Shown piece by piece: positions 1 to 11,480 of a DNA stretch of 64,000 nt. Under the pieces are notes generated by a model. It worked only from the letters and a program-made list of their open reading frames with translations, was not told where the DNA came from and made no database searches. Source of the stretch: Rhabdophis nuchalis (Eukaryota; Chordata; Lepidosauria; Squamata; Natricidae); assembly GCA_039707465.1 (NCBI GenBank), contig CM077643.1, forward strand, positions 378,550,419-378,614,418. Reading direction: 5' to 3'. The position numbers and the translations under genes are program-made. Position 1 is the first letter of the stretch; each line of letters starts with the position of its first letter.

Positions 1-13
1 GAACCACTTAGAG

Positions 14-113
14 CAGAGGTCTTCAAACTTGGCAACTTTAAGACTTGTGGACTTCAACTCCCAGAATTCTCCAGCCAGCATAGTCTTAAATTTGCCAAGT
101 TTGGGGACCACTG
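14..113. mobile_element. Foldback hAT-type MITE (family A)
   Basis: A 100-bp element whose halves are imperfect inverted repeats, with ends CAGAGGTCTTC and GGGGACCACTG. It is flanked by a perfect 8-bp duplication ACTTAGAG (6-13 and 114-121), the hAT hallmark. Other family members lie at 9.36, 40.46, 46.95, 49.76, 59.83 and 61.15 kb. Confidence 0.85.
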
Positions 114-121
114 ACTTAGAG

Positions 122-576
122 GTAATATAGAGAGAGGGAGCAGGGAGAAGATGGCATCCAAGCTCAGGTTTCCCATCCCTACTGCTACTTTCTAAAATGC
201 ATTCTTTGGGTCAAGAGAGGATAACCTTATTGCTCTGGACTCCAATCTGCTAAACTAGTTTGGCTAGTTGCCAAGGTTGATAGCATCAAAGCCACTCCTG
301 GGAGATCAAAGGAATTCTTGCTATCTTTAAACCAAAGTCCTCTATCAGGTTGATCAAGGTTGTTCTCATGCCATAACCAGTTGCAAAGCAAAGCTTGCAA
401 TCAATCTAAACTTATTTAATACGGCCTAGTGTTCAACCACTATTGCCTTCCACCAGTTTTGCTCAAAAAAGGACAGATTTGTGACCAAGCCATTGTTAAG
501 AAATTTTCTAGATTCAGCAGATTTCACAGTAGGGTGAAATCCTGGACAATAAAGAATACAATCAATATAAGGTAAA
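122..576. other. Intergenic, nothing recognised
   Basis: AT-rich sequence without coding potential or a repeat I can name. Confidence 0.6.
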
Positions 577-584
577 GTCTAAAC

Positions 585-1029
585 CAGGGATGTCGAACCT
601 TTTTCTTATTGTGTGCCAAAATTGTGTGCGTGCACGCTATCACGCATGTGCGCACATGTGCATGCATGCCCACACCAATTCAATTCTCCCTACCCACCTG
701 TGTATGCCCAAATGATCCCCCCTCCCCACGCATATGCGCATGACCCTTCCCCAGGCTCCGGAGGCTTTCTTGAAGTCTGGGGAGGGTGAAAACAGCAACA
801 ATAAGCCAACTGGAAGTTCGGGAACGAACTTCCAGTTGACCCATTGTGGCCTATTTTTTGCCCTCCCCAGCCTCCGGAAGCTTTATTGAAGCCTGGGTAG
901 GGCGAAAATGGCCTCCCCTGACCTTCCAGAAGGCTGAAAATCAACTGGCCGGCCTGCACATGTGCACCAGAACTGACTTCTGGCGTGCTAGCAAATATGG
1001 CTCTGCGTGCCATAGGTTCACCATCACGG
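585..1029. mobile_element. hAT-type MITE (family B, ends CAGxGATGx)
   Basis: It starts CAGGGATGTCGAACCT and ends with AGGTTCACCATCACG, and has a perfect 8-bp target duplication GTCTAAAC at 577-584 and 1030-1037. The inside is GC-rich with alternating purine-pyrimidine runs and no transposase. Confidence 0.85.
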
Positions 1030-1379
1030 GTCTAAACAACAGGTCTCTGGCCAACAGCAGCATAGGCCATTCAGCTGTAATATTTCCACAGGTTTTCTTT
1101 CTGCCCCTTGAGGGAGAATGGAGTTACAAAAAATATTATTCATTATGAACTAATGGAAATTGTGGAAGAGCTTAGAAGGAATCCATGGTTTAGTAACACA
1201 GCGTCTGTTCTGTGTATAAAGTGGACCAGATTCAATAAGTGTTATTTTTAGTCGGAAAAACACTGTACAGCACTGTATTATACACAATTTAAGACGGTCT
1301 TAGAACTGGATTAATGGATAAGCGCATTTTGGCAAGAATTAATACAATGTAAATGGTTTGCCATTGTTTTGCTCTAGAA

Positions 1380-1735
1380 CAGGAGTGTCAAACTCGATTT
1401 CATTGAGGGCCGCATCAGGGTTGTGTTTGACTGTGGAGGAGGTGGTGGCTAGGGGGCGTGTCCAGCTTGATGTCACTCATGTAGAGGGGCGCCTGTGGCG
1501 TCCCGAGCCATCTGCCAGCGAAAACGGACTCCCTAGCTCCGATCTCAGCCACGATGGCCTCCTGCAGCCCGTGCCAGCAAAAACAGAGGGATCTGGGAGG
1601 GACGTGTACAGCCTTCCTGAGCTCTGTTTTCACCAGCATTGGCACTGTAGGTTGATCCAGGGTGGCCCCGTCGGCCAGATCTAAGCACCCTGTGGAGCAG
1701 ATCCAGCCCGCAGGCCCTGAGTTTGACACCCCTAA
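1380..1735. mobile_element. hAT-type MITE (family D, ends CAGGxGTGTCAAACT)
   Basis: The inverted ends are CAGGAGTGTCAAACTC and GAGTTTGACACCCCT. The 8-bp duplication is CTCTAGAA (1372-1379 and 1736-1743). It has no transposase ORF. Confidence 0.8.
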
Positions 1736-1743
1736 CTCTAGAA

Positions 1744-2355
1744 CATACAAGTTACAGAATCTGCACTCTGCACTCTGCATAAGGATGAAACATTTATGGC
1801 AGATTGCTGGAGCCAGAGGAAAGAAAGGAGCCAGAGTCCAAAGGGCTTAGTTAATCTCTAGCTAGGGGACTGGCTCACCTTCTCTAAGCCTGCAGGCTCT
1901 GCTTGTGATTCCTCCATGCTGTTCAAGTCTCCCAATCCCCTCTTAGCGTTGCTCTCCATAGGGATCATGAGCTGAAGGAGGCGAGCACAAAAAGGCCGTG
2001 AAGCAGGTGGACAATACCCTGTTGACAAAGCAGAAAAATCATTTTAAGGAAAGGGTCCTCTGATACACATTACAAGTAGTTTTGGGTTTGGCTCATTGTA
2101 CCAGCCGGTACAATGCCAGCCGGTGAGCTGCCAGCCGGTGAGTTAATATAAAGGCTTGTCATCAACAGAGCTCAAAAGTCACTCTTCTTTTCAAAAACCG
2201 GAATCCCGTAACCAACCCTCCTTTCTGTAAAGCAAGATCAACAATCCAACGTAACATATTGACATTAAAGTGGGAGAGGTTTAAAGCCAGGTTCTGCAGG
2301 GTTAAAGCCTCTTCCTGTCTTACTCCATATTCAGCAGGGGCTACGTTCCTTCCTC
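1744..2355. other. Intergenic with a short tandem repeat
   Basis: Mostly unrecognised. Around 2100-2142 a short GCCAGCCGGT-containing unit occurs about three times in tandem. No gene is seen. Confidence 0.5.
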
Positions 2356-2416
2356 CAGCAAAGCTGGCTGGAGAAGTCTGGGAGCTGAAGTCCTTCAGAC
2401 TTAAAGTTGCAAAGTG
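2356..2416. mobile_element. Family A foldback MITE, half copy
   Basis: About 60 bp matching the right arm of the 46.95-kb copy (GCTGGCTGGAGAAGTCTGGG onward). The left arm is missing. Confidence 0.65.
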
Positions 2417-2844
2417 TCAGCCTCCGCTTTATTGCTTGCTTCGGCTGCTATTGAAACGGGGAGGGAGGGGCTGTGGGTATTGGACATTAAGTGTGCTGGA
2501 GGAGCCTGGGGCCAGGACTTGATATCGCCAAGGCCAACGGTCTCACATTCCATTCTGATGATGTTCCTGGACGTGCTACCCACCTGACGTCGTGGAGGTT
2601 TCTGCATTGGATAATATCCTGGGAGTCACGGGGTATAGGGGATGGTAAATGCTTCGATATGTATGCTTCGCGCCAAATATCCCATTCCTTGCTTGACTTT
2701 CGCTGCTGTCTTTTCATAATCAGTAAAAGTAACCTTAAAACTTCAGAAATGGTTTTGAGTGTGGTCTTTCTTGATTAATGATGGAAGCAGACCTGACATA
2801 AAGCTCCTCCCAGGGCTTAAGCTCCTCCCACCACCCTCAAACTA

Positions 2845-3165
2845 ATGTGGCTTGTGAGAGGGCCAATTCTGTTCTAGAGCAATATCTTCGTTGTTTTATA
2901 AATTACCAACAGGATGACTGGGCCGACCTTTTGATTCATGCTGAGGTGGAGTACAGCAATTCAGTTCATAGCAGTACCGACATGACTCCTTTCAAGGTAA
3001 TTTACGGTCAAGACTTTGTACCGATTCCCAAGTTGCCTCACGAGACTCCCGCTATTCTATCTCTTTCGGATTGGAGTGCTAAACTTGCCACATTTTGGCC
3101 CATTGCATGAAAGACATTGGATGATGCTCACCAATCTCATAAGACGTATGCTGACCCCTGTTGTA
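2845..3165 (+). pseudogene. Ty3/gypsy-type LTR retrotransposon integrase fragment
   Basis: The translation includes ERANSVLEQYLRCFINYQQD followed by a WADLL..AE..YSNSVHSS..TPF..IYG pattern, the end of the catalytic core of gypsy-type integrases. The reading frame breaks near 3110 and continues as LDDAHQSHKTYAD in another frame. Only this part survives, with no reverse transcriptase or recognisable LTR pair nearby, so it is a dead fragment. The sequence just upstream (2.49-2.84 kb) may belong to the same element; I cannot confirm it. Confidence 0.8.
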
Positions 3166-3435
3166 CATGAAGGTGTCCTTGAAGACTATCCAGAAGCTAA
3201 ACCTGGCTCGGAATGCAACGGGTGCAGGCAGTAACAGGCACCTCTCAGTGTATGTATGTGTTACCACTATTACGTAAGCTGCATTGGCTGTCAGTCAGCT
3301 TCTGGGAGCCAGTTAAGGTGCTGATTATTGCCTATAAAGATTGGTATGGCATAGGGCCTGGATATCTGGGAGGCTGCTTATTTCCAATAGTTTCTGCCCA
3401 GCCAGTATCTTCCAATAGAGTGGCAGTTTCCCTCT

Positions 3436-3954
3436 TGCTGTTGTTAGTTGCGAAGTCATGTCCGACCCATCACGACCAGAGGTGGGTTCCAAACCAGTTT
3501 GACTGAGTAGGTAGTAACTCGGCCTGCCACGCCCCCAAACCAGGTCTGTCAGTGGCGCCATAGGTGCCACCATCTTGTTTTTTGCTTCTGCGCATGGACA
3601 GAAGCTATTTTTCATACTGCGCAAGTATATAGCACGCATCAAATGTGCATAGATGCATCAAACTTGCATTTTGTGCATCAAACACGCATAGTGTGCATCA
3701 AGTGCATGCGCATCAAGTGCAGGAGCAGCATGTTTCTGAACGAACTGACAGTAGCAGTAGCTGGAATCCACCTCTGATCACCCCTTGGACAACGTTCCTC
3801 CAGGCCTTCCTGTCCTCTACCACCCTCTGGAGTCCATTTAAGCTCATGCCTACTGTGTCGGTGACTCCATCCAGCCACCTCATTCTCTGTTGTCCCATTC
3901 CTCTTTTGCCCTCCATCTTTCCCAACATTAGGCTCTTCTCCAGTGAGTCCAGTG
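3436..3954 (-). mobile_element. BovB (RTE) LINE 3' end, inserted in the L2-like LINE
   Basis: The minus strand encodes MLGKMEGKRGMGQQRMRWLD followed by GVTDTVGMSLNGLQRVVEDRKAW, the C-terminal signature of BovB ORF2. The tail reads GTGATGGGTCGGACATGACTT, as in BovB ends. An 11-bp target duplication, AGTTTCCCTCT/AGTTTGCCTCT (3425-3435, 3955-3965), flanks it with one mismatch. It is 5'-truncated and itself split by a hAT MITE. Confidence 0.85.
3477..3776. mobile_element. hAT-type MITE (family C, ends CAGxGGTGGGTTCC), inside BovB
   Basis: 300 bp, from CAGAGGTGGGTTCC to GGAATCCACCTCTG. The flanks ATCACGAC and ATCACCCC look like a decayed 8-bp duplication (6 of 8). It interrupts the BovB coding end. 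Confidence 0.8.
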
Positions 3955-4770
3955 AGTTTGCCTCTATTAAATATTATCTTCTTGTGGGAACAAGGCAGCA
4001 CACCCTCTCCGTTGCGGCCTCCAGCTTGTGGGACAACATCCCTTCCAGAGATAAAAATGGTACATCACTCCTAGGATTCTGAAATGCTTTGAAAACCTGG
4101 CTTTGATCTCAGGCCTACGATTGATGTTTGCGATTTGTTTAAGATGCCATTTTTTGTTTGTCTTTGCGGTTCATAGATAGTTTAGTTTGAACTGTCTCTG
4201 AAATTCAACATTTTTAGTTGTTTTTATGTTTCCCCTAGTTCTGTACACTGCCCAGAGTTCACTGGAATTGGGTGGACAATGAATTGAAATAAAGAAATAA
4301 CATAATTCACACTTGATTTCTGTCTGGTACTTGGAGAAATCTTAGCCATTTAGATAAACACGCACGTCTGAGATTGTTTTGACTAGGAAGGCATTGCATA
4401 GCCTAGGAGAAAAGGCTATACAATGAAAAATATGCCCACTGGGCTCAAATGAAACCAAATCCTCACTTTCCAAAAGGCACCTTTTTATATAACGTTCACC
4501 TTTCTTCAACATCTCGCCTAATTGCTTTGGCAACATCTTGCAGAAGCTTACCTGAGAAACTCTTTCAACCAGCCTACCCTATATGAAATGTGCACGGAAG
4601 GCAGAAAGACTGATATAATCATGAGAATCTGTGGTTACTTGCTTGCACACAGCCGGACTGACTGGCTGCTAAATTTCTTTCAAAGTGTGAGATTTAGGGA
4701 AATGGAAGCAAAATGACTCAACAGGAAACTTTAGGAATCTCACCATCTGTCAGACGTTCCTTACAAAGTC

Positions 4771-4771
<1 letters not shown>

Positions 4772-4805
<34 letters not shown>
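4772..4805. repeat. (CA)n microsatellite
   Basis: About 16 uninterrupted CA units. Confidence 0.97.
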
Positions 4806-4807
<2 letters not shown>

Positions 4808-4909
4808 TATGGGGTAGCCTATTCCCCCAATCTAGTCCTTTCTGATAAATGGGCCACAAACTCCAACATCCCCAACTAGCTTAGTGAATAACATAGATAG
4901 AACAATGTT

Positions 4910-4960
4910 TTTGAAACTTGGCCACTTTAAGACGCGTGGATTTCAACTCCCAGAATTCTT
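4910..4960. mobile_element. Family A MITE, half copy
   Basis: AACTTGGCCACTTTAAGAC and TTTCAACTCCCAGAATTC match the left arm of family A; no right arm is present. Confidence 0.6.
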
Positions 4961-6587
4961 CTTCCTCCTTTCAAGTCCAACTTGTATATTTATAACAAAC
5001 ACGTGATTAAGCACTGCAAGCCTTTGATGACCTTCTTCCAGAGGAAATAACAAAGTGAAGCCCGGAGAAAGAAGTAAATTCAAGCTAAATATCGCTCTTC
5101 TGAAATGTCACGGCTTTTTTTGTTTTAGTGTTGTTCTCTTTTGTTTTGATAGCCAGCCATGCTTATTTGCCCTTTAGCGACAAAGGTATTTGCCTTGTGA
5201 TATCGTCTACTGCTAAAACATCCCGCTTACAGAATGTCAACCATGAGATGAGATGAAACAACCATGCCCAAAGTGATTGTGGACCGTTTGGGATAGATAT
5301 TCATGAGAATCCGTCTGTACCGGAAGTACCTGCCACTCCAGATTGATGCCTGGATCCCTTCAAGGTCCAGTAAACAGCAAATTGCACTCCTGACCCTATT
5401 TCCAAAACTTTGATTTTGCAGCAGAAGGCAAACCCCTTAAACGTGACAGCTACAATTTCACTTCTAGGCTGTGGACAAACGGTGAGAACGCCATTTCAAG
5501 CCCTCCCTCCCTGTAGCTCAGAGTTGATAAAGGAGCACAAACTCCTGTATGTTCAAGGAGAGAGATGCACTTACCGATGTTGTAGAAGTGGGATTAAATA
5601 TTCCCAGGCTCACCGATGTGGTGGACCCATGCCAGGAATTGAATCTTCTCCACTGGGAAGATCTAGAATGGCTTTGAAGACACTCGCAGTTTTTTTCTCC
5701 CTCAGCTTCAGCCTGGCTCAGTGGTAGAGTAGTTCCTCGCCTTTGTGCTAATCTCCAAACATACCTGGAGATTTTTCTCAGCTCCTTCCCCTCCCTTTCC
5801 CCAGTCTCCTCCTTTTCTGATTTCAAATCCAGGCAGGAGAGTCCTCGTCTTTCCTGACTTGCAGCCACAAAACCAAACAGGCACGTTCATGTCCAGGTGT
5901 CTGCAGGAGCCATCTGGGGGGGGGGGGGGAATCCCTTCTCTTTTGCCTTAGGAATCTTATCTGAAGCACCCTCTTTTCACCTATGCGCGACCTGGCATGC
6001 ATATCCACCCAATCCATGTTTGCTTTAACTTCAAGGCAATTTGCGATTCGATTGATCCTGCTTCCTGTTTCACGCCAAGAATGGCTCCTATCTATGTGGA
6101 TCTTATTTGCAAAACATACCAAACCAGAAGTAATTATGCCTGGGAGACACCCAAACTCAGACCATAGATTAAGTTTCTATATATGGATATATCATACATC
6201 CAAGCCATGATGCTGGGCGATGTCTCAACCTGCCCTAGGGTGAATCAATGGTTCATCTTCTGCTTTGGGATTGGCGTATCTGTCATTGTGAAAGGAGATC
6301 TGAAGGGAAAGAATGAATCTCAATCTTCTTCCCTTCCCCCCCTCCATCCCCTGGGGGAATGGGGAGGGAGGGTGCAGCTGAACCTCTTATATGCAACATA
6401 AGCATATTAACACCACCTGTCCTACTCAGCAGATTTGCAGGGAAAGAAAGGGAATAAGCAAACCTCATTAAGCCTTATTTATCCTCTTCTGCAGGAGGGC
6501 TCGCTTCTCAGATTTACTCCCATGACTGGGCTTTGGAGGTTGCTTGGTACAAAACCAGCCAATTCCATTGGCATAAACATTCTAGAG
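4961..6587. other. Intergenic, no gene recognised
   Basis: Open frames of 60-116 codons occur on both strands but have no recognisable domain and overlap one another. A 13-nt G run lies near 5917-5930. No repeat family could be named. Confidence 0.55.
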
Positions 6588-6997
6588 CGGTGATGGTGAA
6601 CCTATAGCATGCGTGGCACAGGTGGCACACAGAGCCCTCTCTGTGGGCACACACACCATCACCAGCTGGTCTTTTGGTTTGTGGCTTGCACATGCACACT
6701 TGCTAGCTGTTCTTCATGGGCGCCGAAGCATCAGAAAACGGCCTGAAAACGGCCAAAAACCAGGGTGTTTTTCAGGCCGTTTTCCAGGCCATTTTTGGGG
6801 CTGTTTTCAAGCCATTTTCAGCCATTTTCAGCCTGAAAAACAGCCAAAAAACAGGCACATGTGTGTCAGCCAGCTGGTCTCTGGATTTTCGGTGCTCTGA
6901 CGCATGCACACACATGCAGGCACATGCAGGCACATGCACGCACAAGCACACATGTTCCAATTTGGGTGCTTGGTGCCAAAAAGGTTTGCCGTCACTG
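6588..6997. mobile_element. hAT-type MITE (family B)
   Basis: Ends CGGTGATGGTGAACCT and AGGTTTGCCGTCACTG; target duplication TTCTAGAG/TTCTGGAG (6580-6587, 6998-7005; 7 of 8). Inside there are repeated GCCATTTTCAGCC-type units and CA-rich tracts. Confidence 0.85.
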
Positions 6998-7044
6998 TTC
7001 TGGAGGAAATCAAATTTGGCTGAACAGCAGATTATGATGTGAAC

Positions 7045-7784
7045 TACAAGTGGTCCTCGACTTATAATGATTTGTTTAGTGACTGTTTAAAGTTACAATG
7101 GAAAAAGGGACTTATGACCGGTTTTCTTACACTTACGACTGTTGCAGCATCCCCGTGGTCAAAATTCAGACCCTTGGCAACTGGCATGTACTTACAACAG
7201 TTGCACTGTCCCAGGGCCATGTGACCACCCTCTGTAACCTTTCCAACCAGCTTCTGACAAGCAAAGTCAATGGGGGAAGCCAGATTTGCTTAGTGAACCA
7301 ATGATTTGCTGCAGCAAGAAAGGTCATAAAATGGGGCAAAACTTACTTAACAACAGTCTTGCTTAGCAATGGAAATTTTGGGCTCAATTGTGGTCATAAG
7401 TCTAGGACAGTGATGGCAAACCTCTTCGGCACTGAGTGCCCAAACCAAAACATGCGTGCATGCCATGCATGTGTGCACACTAGAAACCCAAAGATCAGCT
7501 GGCTGGTGTGCATGTGCTTGCCAGCCAGCTGGTCTTCGCATGCATTGGAGCACTGGAGACCAACTGGCTGGTGCATGCAAGCCTGTTTTTTGGTCCGTTT
7601 TCAGGCTGGTTTTGCGGGCGTTTTTTAGATGTTTTCTGGTGGTCCGGCACCCGTGAAGACCAGCTAGTGGGCTAGAAACCAGAAGAGAAGCTGGCAATGG
7701 ATGGCGCGCATGTCCATAAAGAGCTCTGTGTGCCACCTCTGGCACAGGTGCCATAGGTTTGCCATCACAGGTCTAGTACTACCT
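7045..7784. mobile_element. MITE with ACAGGTAGTCCTC-type inverted ends (family E), split by a hAT
   Basis: The left end is ACAAGTGGTCCTCGACTTAT. The right end, ...GTCATAAGTCTAG|...ACTACCT, is cut by the family B insertion at 7408-7770. The interior matches the 59.16-kb copy (AAGCAAAGTCAATGGGGGAAG). No coding capacity. Confidence 0.75.
7408..7770. mobile_element. hAT-type MITE (family B), inside a family E MITE
   Basis: CAGTGATGGCAAACCT to AGGTTTGCCATCACAG, with target duplication GTCTAGGA/GTCTAGTA (7400-7407, 7771-7778). The duplicated bases are the end of the host MITE, which shows the order of insertion. Confidence 0.87.
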
Positions 7785-7915
7785 TTATCTGATAGTGGAA
7801 CAATCTATGTTGAGAGATGGTAGGTTTTCATCCCTGGGAGTATTCACCCAATTTCCTCACTACTGATTTATATTGCTTTATATCAGCTGAACTCCAGGTT
7901 CCTTTCCCACCCTTA

Positions 7916-8268
7916 AGTAAAGGCAAATGTTCCCCTTGCACATATGTGCTAGTTGTTCCCGACTCTAGGGGGCAGTGCTCATCTCTTTTTCAAAGCCAAA
8001 GAGCCAGCATTGTCTGAAGACATCTCTGTGGTCATATGGCCGGCATGACTTAATGCCAAAGGTGCATGGAACGCTTTCCCACCAAAGGTGGTCCCTATTT
8101 TTCCACTTGCATTTTTTACATGCTTTCGAACTGCTAGATTGGCCGAAGCTGGGACAAGTAACGGGAGCTCACTCTGTTAGGGGTCATTGTTAGGGATTTG
8201 AACCACTGAACTGCCGACCTTTCTGATCGACAAGCTCAGCCTCTTAGCCACTGAGCCACCACGTCCCA
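7916..8268 (-). mobile_element. Sauria-type SINE, full length
   Basis: Read on the minus strand it begins GGGACGTGGTGGCTCAGTGG, a pol III A box followed by a B box-like GGTTCAAATCC. The tail contains GAGCACTGCCCCC and CGGGAACAACTAGCAC, resembling the BovB-derived 3' end. It matches the tRNA-headed Sauria SINE layout. Confidence 0.85.
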
Positions 8269-8764
8269 TATTCCCACCCTTACATTTTGCAATTCTTTGG
8301 TAAGAGCCAGGCACCAAATCCTTGGTAAAGGATGTAAAATAAATAGAGTTGCTAAGGCTTTTTATGTTTTTCTCAGGGAGGGTTCAGAAGTCTTGTTGCC
8401 ATGCCAGATTGCCTACTCCCTAATTTATTTAATTATTTGTTAATGTTAATCCCTGGATAATTTAATTAATGCTACTTATGGAGCAGATGCACTTATGCAA
8501 TGGCTATGGCTGAGTGAGTGGAGTTTTTGAAATATGTTATAAAGTTATAAAGGCAGGATAAAAATCTAATAAATTAAAAAAATAAAATTTGCTGGCTGGG
8601 AAGTATCAAATGCAAATACTTCTACACTATGGACACCAGGAGTCGCTGCACATGCCTTTTAGACGAGGGAACCCTACAGAAAGATTTATGCAGTTTATCT
8701 AGATCTGGAAGGGTTCATATTAGGCAATGAAAAGCCACTTCGTATAGACGTTAAAAAAAGCGGA

Positions 8765-9227
8765 GGTAGCACAGGGGGTCATGCACAGGTGTGCCCACGC
8801 CTATGCTATACGCGTGATCCTGCACACATGCGCACGCATGCAACCAGCACCCTCTCCCCCGCTTTTGGCATGCTTTTTTCGCCCTCCCCAGGCTCCAGAG
8901 GCTTTCTAGGAGCCTGGGGAGAGCGAAAACAGCCTCCCCTGCCCCCGGAGCCTTCAGGAGGCTTCCCTAAAGCCTCCGGAGTGCGAAAAATGACCCAACA
9001 CGCAAACTGGAAGTTCCTGAATTTCCACTTTGCGTGTTGGGGTTTTTTTTGGCCTCTGAAGCTTCATGGAAGCCTCCAGAGAGTAAAAAATGGCTGAAAA
9101 AGAAGGCCGAAGTCAGGTGGGCAGCATGTGCATGCGCACTGGAGCTGACAGGGCAATGCCTGGCGTGCCCTAACAAATGGCTCCGTGTGGCACCTGAGCC
9201 ACAGGTGCCATAGGTTCGCCATCCCAG
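8765..9227. mobile_element. hAT-type MITE (family B), left end decayed
   Basis: The right end is AGGTTCGCCATCCCAG. The interior (CCCTCCCCAGGCTCCAGAGG) is nearly identical to the 58.1-kb copy. The left terminus is not recognisable, so the start is approximate. Confidence 0.7.
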
Positions 9228-9362
9228 TCCTATGCCATCTATTCAAACCTAGCTTGGCTGAATCATCCACTTGGAAGATACCTCAGTGCTGCCCTGTTCT
9301 TATACATTTTTAATCCCACGTAATCAGCATGTATTGACCCATAGTTTGAATCTCCTAAGCCA

Positions 9363-9484
9363 CTGTTCCCAACCTTAGCAACTTTAAAGACATGTGGACT
9401 TCAACTCCCAGAATTCCCCAGTCAGTCATGCTGGGAGAGATGAAGTCCACATATCTTAAAAGTTGCTAATGTTGGGAAACACTA
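9363..9484. mobile_element. Family A foldback MITE
   Basis: Arms CCCAACCTTAGCAACTTTAA and TTAAAAGTTGCTAATGTTGGG surround GGACTTCAACTCCCAGAATT. No clear target duplication. Confidence 0.75.
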
Positions 9485-10490
9485 GTTTACCCCTTGTTTT
9501 CTTTGCTGTTTCCGGGAAGGCTACATGCTTCTTTTTCTCATAACTGCTGGTGCAGAAGGAAATGAAATTTCTGATGTTCACTGAGTCCCATCTGGAGAGC
9601 AAACTTTGGAACTTAGTAGGGAATTTCCTTTCCATTTCTTGTTCCGGACTCTCTAGGATGCTGAACAGGTGAGAAACCAGTCCACCCTCTTCTTGTTATC
9701 CTTGCATCTCAGTTTTGTGTTCACAGGGCAAGCGTGATGTTTCGGATTTGGGGCACAGCAATCGAGATCAGCACAGATGAGCAAGCCCTGATACTAGTAT
9801 GGGCACTTCTAGTTTGGTTAGCTGAGATTCCAAATAATCACAGGCAAAAGCATTGGGAAAGCCAGTTGACAATTGAGATGCCACAGCTCTCATTCAGGCA
9901 AAAGCAGGATGGTCTGATGAGTGCATTATTTCAATAAACCCATCCAAATGCCCCCATGAAGAGATGTACCTCTGTTCTTGACAAACCTGCAGACGTGCGA
10001 TATTGGTTTCCAAATATTATTTGTAGTCCTTATGATCACCTCTACAGCCACTGAACAAGAAACTAGCTTGTTATCACAGAAGTCATTTCTCTGGTTTTTT
10101 TTTAAAGCCTTGGCTCATTGTGTGGTCTTCTGTGCACTGAAATGTCTTCCAATGTGCTTAATCCAAACAATACAATCTGTCCATCTATGATTCGGTATTG
10201 TCAGCTTAAATAGATTGTATCTGAAGCATTCCTAAGCAATCTTGGACCAGAATTTGAGTTAGTTTTGCTGTTCCAATTTGGCCCTGGTTTCTAAGGGATC
10301 CATACAGCTAGGCTAGGCCCTTCTATTTAGAAGTCCCTACTTAGAGGTTCTTTCATCAATGGATATACTGGATTTAGAAATACTGTAGCTAATGCCATTG
10401 TAGCATTTGAAAATATTGTATCTGGATTTTGCTATGTAAGAGAAACTGCAAATCAACCAACGAGAGTTCAACCAGTATTACACAATTCAT
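9485..10490. other. Intergenic, nothing recognised
   Basis: AT-rich sequence with no gene or repeat family I can support. Confidence 0.55.
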
Positions 10491-10810
10491 CAGAGGTGGG
10501 TTGCTCCTGGTTCAGGAGATCTGGTAATGGTTAATTGGGTACGGGTCACCAAACTGATGACAACTGGCTGGCCATGCCCCCAAACAAGCTCGTCCTGCCT
10601 CGCCTTCGCCATGTGCATTCACAGAACTGCTTCCTCCTGCACTAGCCTGCCCCTCCCCCCCACATCTCCTGAAGCCGCCAGCGTTGCAGCCCCCCTCCCC
10701 TTGGAGTTCCATATGGTGGGCAGGGCGGTATGGGTGAGCTCTCAGCACTTTTTCCACTGGCGGGAAAAAATGCTGAGGGGGATCTCTTGCGGGGATGTAG
10801 GGACTTGTAA
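10491..10810. mobile_element. Possible family C MITE, left part only
   Basis: It opens CAGAGGTGGGTTGCTCC like other family C members and then has GGTACGGG/CTGGCCATGCCCCC-type sequence, but I find no matching right end. The end given is a guess. Confidence 0.45.
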
Positions 10811-10859
10811 CTTATGATGGACCCTTCTCTCAGGCTCAGCCTGGTCATCTCCTGCAATA

Positions 10860-11480
10860 ATTTATTTTTTTAGGACTATTGGAACAAGACATTCAAGACT
10901 AGGGGTGGGCTTTGTATGTGTGTGGAAGGGCATATTTAATTCTTCCTAAATCTGTGTAACATTGCTTTAATCCAGACATTCTCACATGCAACAGCACTTT
11001 CATGTATCATGCTAAGCCACTGACCTCATTTTCATCCAGCATGATGTAATTCCATCTAATACTTAACTCTGGATATTGGGTTGAAGGCTGACCACAGTGC
11101 TGATTTTACAGGAACGGGTTACATAGATGATAAAATGCAGGTCAGTTTTATTTTCCAGCACCACAGTTTTCTTCTGGGGAGGACAATTCTGTAAGTGTGG
11201 TAGTGGCTCATCAGCTACTAATATTTTCCACGCACACACTCCATACTTCCCTGAATGAAATCTGACAGCTTTTGAAATTGGGAGCGGAGGCTGGGTGGGA
11301 AGAATTGGTATTAAAATGAAACCTCTTCAAACATTTGAGTTGAACAAGATGGTTAAGTAGGCTTGAGCTGCCATTAAAGCAGCAGAAGGGAAAAGCACCA
11401 GAAAGCAGATAGCTGAGAAAGTCCAGCTTTTATGTGTTCTAAAACTGGGACAGTCTGATAAAAAACAACAACAGTGACAC
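10860..11480. other. Intergenic, downstream of HADHB
   Basis: No gene or nameable repeat. HADHB transcription should terminate into this stretch. Confidence 0.55.

Larger units (their letters stand above)
3205..4300 (+). mobile_element. L2-like LINE 3' portion, interrupted
   Basis: Protein homology to the end of L2-type ORF2: MQRVQAVTGTS, then LRKLHWLSVSFWEPVKVLI in the first part, and SVAASSLWDNIPS in the part resuming at 3966. It ends with an L2-like tail (CTGCCCAGAG ... AATTGAAATAAAG). A BovB fragment (3436-3954) splits it. Confidence 0.75.

Noticed and set aside
5518..5868. 116-codon minus-strand frame and overlapping frames in 5.4-6.1 kb
   Set aside because: Several overlapping frames on both strands, no recognisable domain, no splice-consistent homology.
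7917..8270. Possible tRNA gene (A and B box visible)
   Set aside because: The boxes belong to a Sauria-type SINE head followed by a LINE-like tail; no cloverleaf gene is supported.
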